Below, one piece after another: positions 60,910-64,000 of a DNA stretch of 64,000 bases. Each line of letters opens with the position of its first letter. Within the stretch, counting starts at the first letter, position 1. The DNA comes from Paenibacillus sp. LS1 (GTDB lineage: Bacteria; Bacillota; Bacilli; Paenibacillales; Paenibacillaceae). Under the pieces are notes generated by a model that did no database searches, was not told where the DNA came from, and saw only the letters and a program-made list of their open reading frames with translations. Position numbers and translations under genes: made by a program. The stretch covers positions 1,984,001-2,048,000 of the forward strand of contig NZ_JAPDOE010000001.1 in NCBI RefSeq assembly GCF_026013365.1, written 5' to 3'.

Positions 60910-61464
60910 CTAAAATTGAAACCGCGCATGCCCTCCATCGGTCACGCCTTCAATCTGTTCGATATCCAGCAGTCTGCGCTTCATCTCCAGGCCTCCACGG
61001 AATCCGGTCAGCTTGCGATTGGCCCCGATAATACGGTGGCAGGGTAACAGAACCGGAATCGGGTTGGCTCCATTTGCAGCCCCCACCGCTCGTACAGCTG
61101 AGGGTCTTCCAATCGCTGCGGCGATGTCACCATAGGTCCGAATTTCACCGTAAGGCACACGCCCTAGCTCTCTCCATACCTCCTGCTGGAAGTTAGTTCC
61201 GATCAAGTCCAGAGGGATGGCGTCTGTATAAGCCACCGGTTCCCCTGCAAAATAGGACTGCAGCCAGTCCACCATGCCTGTTCGTTTCAGAGCATCCTCA
61301 TTCTCTTCCAGTTCCACGCCTGGTGCAACTTTCTGTATCCAGCCGGTCCAGTCCTCCAGTGTTTCATTGGGCATGACCACTCGGCACAAGCCTTGTTCCG
61401 TAGCGAGCAACACCCATGGACGACCGTCCAACTGCATCGTGGTGTACATCAACTTTTTTCTCAT
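60910..61464 (-). CDS. ogt: methylated-DNA--protein-cysteine methyltransferase (O6-alkylguanine repair)
   Basis: 184 residues. The C-terminal active-site domain has the acceptor Cys142 in LLPCHRIIG, the RXXG-type turn IGRPSAVRAVGAANGANP (arginine finger) and FRGGLEMKRRLLDIE. The N-terminal domain is the usual ribonuclease-H-like part. It transfers the alkyl group from O6-alkylguanine to itself and is consumed. It is encoded 36 bases after alkD on the same strand: two DNA-alkylation repair functions together. Confidence 0.95.
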   Translation of the reverse strand: MRKKLMYTTMQLDGRPWVLLATEQGLCRVVMPNETLEDWTGWIQKVAPGVELEENEDALKRTGMVDWLQSYFAGEPVAYTDAIPLDLIGTNFQQEVWRELGRVPYGEIRTYGDIAAAIGRPSAVRAVGAANGANPIPVLLPCHRIIGANRKLTGFRGGLEMKRRLLDIEQIEGVTDGGHARFQF

Positions 61465-61500
61465 CCGTTTATCGCCCTCTCCCCGGTGGAATGCTTAATG

Positions 61501-62205
61501 CTAGGACGTAGCCTGCTTCTTCACCTTACGTTTCATACTGCGGATCATCTGCTTGGTCTCCGGATCAACGCGATAAGATTCCGTGATTTTCTGAAGTGCC
61601 TTATTATACGTAAAATCGTCCAGGGTATTATGCTTCAGATAACGCATAGTCACTTCAGGTTGTTTCACATAAGCCATCGAGATGGCCCAGGCGACTGCCA
61701 TTTTCACGTAATACGCCTCGTGCCTAATCTGATCCAATGCGCTTAGAACCTGATCGATATATCTCTCATCCAGATAAAAATTCAACAACATCACCACACC
61801 AAACCGAATCTCATATTCCTGATCTGATCTCAGATAGGGCTGCAAGAACGCCCACATTGGCTCCGAATGAACCTTCGTATATTTCAGTCCCGCACAGAAG
61901 CTATCGCATACCGACCAGTTGTCGATCTTTGGTACAAATGCTTCAATAGCCTTCAGTAGCTCGTCCAGATCGGCCTGTACATGTCCAATCACCATCGCTT
62001 GTAGCATCACTTCTTCAAAGTATTCATCGTCTGCCGTCTCCAGATATGTGCGCCAGTCCCCAGCAGCAATCTGTTTGGCAATCTTTCGTAAGACTGGCAA
62101 TCTCACACCTAGTACATTCGTGATGTTGGGAATGAGCGCAGCCGAAAATTTCTGATACTCCGGCTCAGCCAAGCTGAGCAATTGTGTTCTGATATCTATT
62201 TCCAC
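61501..62205 (-). CDS. DNA alkylation repair protein AlkD type
   Basis: GTG 62205 (VEIDIRTQLL) is the best start, GGAGG ten bases upstream; an ATG there is followed at once by TAG. 234 residues of HEAT-like helical repeats. AlkD signatures: GVRLPVLRKIAKQIA, FEEVMLQAMVIGH, KIDNWSVCDSFCAGL (Asp of the active-site cleft), RFGVVMLLNFYLDE and VKMAVAWAISMAYVKQPE. AlkD enzymes excise N3- and N7-alkylated purines without base flipping. First gene of the alkD-ogt operon. Confidence 0.93.
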   Translation of the reverse strand: MEIDIRTQLLSLAEPEYQKFSAALIPNITNVLGVRLPVLRKIAKQIAAGDWRTYLETADDEYFEEVMLQAMVIGHVQADLDELLKAIEAFVPKIDNWSVCDSFCAGLKYTKVHSEPMWAFLQPYLRSDQEYEIRFGVVMLLNFYLDERYIDQVLSALDQIRHEAYYVKMAVAWAISMAYVKQPEVTMRYLKHNTLDDFTYNKALQKITESYRVDPETKQMIRSMKRKVKKQATS

Positions 62206-62394
62206 TAACGCATGTCCTCCTCGTCTGTTGCCATACAACAAGTATATCCTTGCAGCGCTCGTTTGTAAGCCCATCTCGAATGTTTGAGCAAGATTACAAT
62301 ATCGTTTTGAGTACTCACTTTTTCTCCATTTGTTTAACCGCTAACCCATTTCGTTTAAAAATATGAAGCTGATCGTTTAGAAAGGAGTGTCAAT

Positions 62395-63765
62395 ATGAAA
62401 GAATCTGATTCCAAGAAAGATTTCTCCGTTGAAGAAATCACCGAACAACTTGTGCAACATGTGCAATCGCGGAACCTGTCCGATTTCTATAAATTGGTGA
62501 AAGAACTGCATCCCTACGACCTCTCACTCGTATATAAAAAGTTCCCTGAAGAAGAGACCAATCGGTTTCTGCTCCTGTTCAAACCCGATACCCTGGCGGA
62601 TCTCGCCGAGACCCTCAAGCTGCATGAGCAGATCCAGCTGTTTGAACGACTCGGACCGGAACGCACGCTTGAAGTCATGCAGCAGATGGACAAAAGTGAT
62701 CTGATCCGGTTCATGCACGATTTGCCTGCCAAACGCAGAGAAGAATTACTATCCAACATGAACCTGGACCACTCGGCCATTATCCGGTCCGTGCTTAATT
62801 ATCCGCCGGAGACGGCAGGACGCATCATGACGGATCAATTTCGGACTCTGCTCGCCCATGAAACAGCGAAGGAAGCCTTACGACAGTCGCAAGGTACCAT
62901 GCATATCTCCGCCTCCAGTTATCTATATGTGACCGATAATGAAGGCAAACTGGTCGGTGTCGTGAGTTATCGATCCCTCGCCTTGTCTGATGACAAGACC
63001 CCAGTCGAAGAACTGATGACCCGGCGGGTAATCCATGCAACGGTGGATATGGACCAGGAGGAAGCCGCACAGCTTTTGCAGCGTTATGAGTTTATGGCGC
63101 TTCCGGTGGTAGATGAGAATCACAGATTATGCGGTGTCATCCAGATGGATGATGTCATTGATATAATTATGGATGAAGCAAGTGAAGATTTAGCCAAGAT
63201 GGGTGGTGGCAGCAAGGATATCGATTTTGATACCAAACCGCTCGTGGCGGTCAGACGCAGACTTCCCTGGCTCATATTGCTTCTGTTGATTGGATTGATC
63301 TCGGGAAGCATTGTGGATTTCTTCGAAGATACACTGAATCAGGTTGTCGCACTGGCATTCTTCATGCCGATGATCGCGGGTATGACGGGGAACACAGGGA
63401 CCCAGTCTCTGGCTGTTGTGGTACGCGGACTGATCGGACGCAAACTCGACAAAGCCACCGTACTGGCACTGATTGGTCGGGAGATCAAAGTAGGCACGAT
63501 GATAGGATTGGTGTGTGGCTTATTGATCACCGTCATTGCTTATTTCTGGCAAGGGGATTGGCTGCTAGGCGCCATTATTGGGGTGTCTTTGTTCCTCACT
63601 CTCGTCATTGGCACACTGACCGGTACCTGTATCCCTCTTCTACTTAGTCGTTTTAAAGTCGACCCTGCTGTCGCTTCTGGCCCATTAATCACTACTTTGA
63701 ATGATATCTTGTCCCTGTTTATCTATTTTGGGATCGCCACACGTTTTCTCGATGCCTTGATGTAG
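62395..63765 (+). CDS. mgtE: MgtE magnesium transporter
   Basis: 456 residues, ATG with AAAGGAG seven bases upstream. Domain order is that of MgtE: an N domain of MgtE_N helical repeats (about 25-130, FERLGPERTLEVMQQMDKSDLIRFM), two CBS domains (about 140-265, GVVSYRSLALS, LPVVDENHRLCGVIQMDDVIDIIM), a plug helix, and five transmembrane helices with the pore segment PMIAGMTGNTGTQSLAVVVRGL. It imports magnesium as a dimer gated by intracellular Mg. No M-box riboswitch is apparent in the 120-base upstream gap. Confidence 0.95.
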   Translation: MKESDSKKDFSVEEITEQLVQHVQSRNLSDFYKLVKELHPYDLSLVYKKFPEEETNRFLLLFKPDTLADLAETLKLHEQIQLFERLGPERTLEVMQQMDKSDLIRFMHDLPAKRREELLSNMNLDHSAIIRSVLNYPPETAGRIMTDQFRTLLAHETAKEALRQSQGTMHISASSYLYVTDNEGKLVGVVSYRSLALSDDKTPVEELMTRRVIHATVDMDQEEAAQLLQRYEFMALPVVDENHRLCGVIQMDDVIDIIMDEASEDLAKMGGGSKDIDFDTKPLVAVRRRLPWLILLLLIGLISGSIVDFFEDTLNQVVALAFFMPMIAGMTGNTGTQSLAVVVRGLIGRKLDKATVLALIGREIKVGTMIGLVCGLLITVIAYFWQGDWLLGAIIGVSLFLTLVIGTLTGTCIPLLLSRFKVDPAVASGPLITTLNDILSLFIYFGIATRFLDALM

Positions 63766-63817
63766 CAGCGTGACCAGGCCGCGTTTTATGAAGCGGCTGG
63801 GTTACGCTGTTTTCCTT
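63766..63817 (+). terminator. terminator after mgtE
   Basis: CAGCGTGACCAGGCCGC and GCGGCTGGGTTACGCTG form a 17-bp stem with two mismatches, then TTTTCC TTTTC. Begins at the mgtE stop. Confidence 0.85.
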
Positions 63818-63919
63818 TTCTACATATGCAGAGTCGCATGCTGCAATAATGTACTATATGATTTTTACCTCTGGACGTATGATCATGGAACTAGACTACA
63901 ACCAGAGGAGAGCATCATC

Positions 63920-64000
63920 ATGAATCTTGCATCTTTTTTAATCTACTGCATCGTCGTTACGTTCACCCCAGGCCCTAGCAATATCGTAATTCTTTCTTCC
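63920..64000 (+). CDS. LysE/RhtB family exporter, 5' end only
   Basis: A frame begins at ATG 63920 (AGAGGAG upstream) and runs off the right edge. The 27 visible residues, MNLASFLIYCIVVTFTPGPS followed by NIVILSS, carry the TPGPSNI motif of LysE/RhtB-type amino-acid exporters. Exported compound unknown. Confidence 0.8.
   Translation, partial: MNLASFLIYCIVVTFTPGPSNIVILSS

Noticed and set aside
62275..62394. M-box riboswitch before mgtE
   Set aside because: The leader is too short and shows no conserved M-box elements.
1..64000. CRISPR array, tRNA, rRNA, transposase or prophage genes
   Set aside because: None was found; the only dispersed repeats are the three MITE-like copies.

Overview
The window looks like chromosomal DNA of a Paenibacillus-type Firmicute (Bacillota). 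The reasons are strong AGGAGG-type ribosome binding sites, frequent GTG and TTG starts, several secreted proteins ending in S-layer homology (SLH) repeats, a copper-amine-oxidase-N-like surface protein, many GNAT and DinB family members, and plant-polysaccharide genes. No rRNA, tRNA, CRISPR array, prophage or intact transposase was seen. The genus call is an inference from gene content.

Layout. Positions 1-3.5 kb are AT-rich: the 5' part of a UPF1/DNA2-like SF1 helicase runs off the left edge, followed by a secreted C39/papain-like peptidase and a small membrane-anchored protein. 3.7-10.1 kb holds a TetR regulator, an amidohydrolase, a solitary HicB-like protein, a YdeI protein, a YidD-domain membrane protein, and a WYL-regulator/DinB/EVE cluster whose EVE gene is frameshifted. 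10.4-16.1 kb has a 1181-residue surface PHP phosphoesterase with three SLH repeats and an Imm11-like/leucine-rich-repeat fusion. 16.3-21.7 kb is a pstSCAB phosphate operon. It is preceded by a secreted beta-propeller-like protein gene and a Pho-box-like promoter with an 11-bp period.

21.8-34.6 kb contains a TIM-barrel isomerase, a membrane protein, and a two-component pair (1008-residue double-kinase hybrid sensor plus a SARP/BTAD-type response regulator). Next comes the most striking locus: two almost touching genes for a dockerin-bearing NHL-repeat protein and a two-cohesin, SLH-anchored scaffoldin. An MFS transporter and a flavin monooxygenase follow. 34.8-43 kb is a sucrose/fructan-type cassette (LacI regulator, two permeases, lipoprotein binding protein, GH32 enzyme, ROK fructokinase).

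43-64 kb is a mixture: purine nucleoside phosphorylase, GH10 xylanase, GH43 xylosidase with a divergent ArsR-type regulator, a run of GNAT, DinB and small membrane proteins, a deaminase, an ogt-alkD DNA-alkylation repair pair, MgtE, and the start of a LysE-type exporter at the right edge. Two small membrane-protein genes (56 and 49 codons) sit in apparent gaps.

Three copies of one imperfect-palindrome repeat (about 231, 73 and 192 bp; shared ends of the form CTATATAAGTTGAAC) lie in intergenic spaces and look like a MITE family. Many genes end at clear hairpin terminators, which helped define the transcription units.
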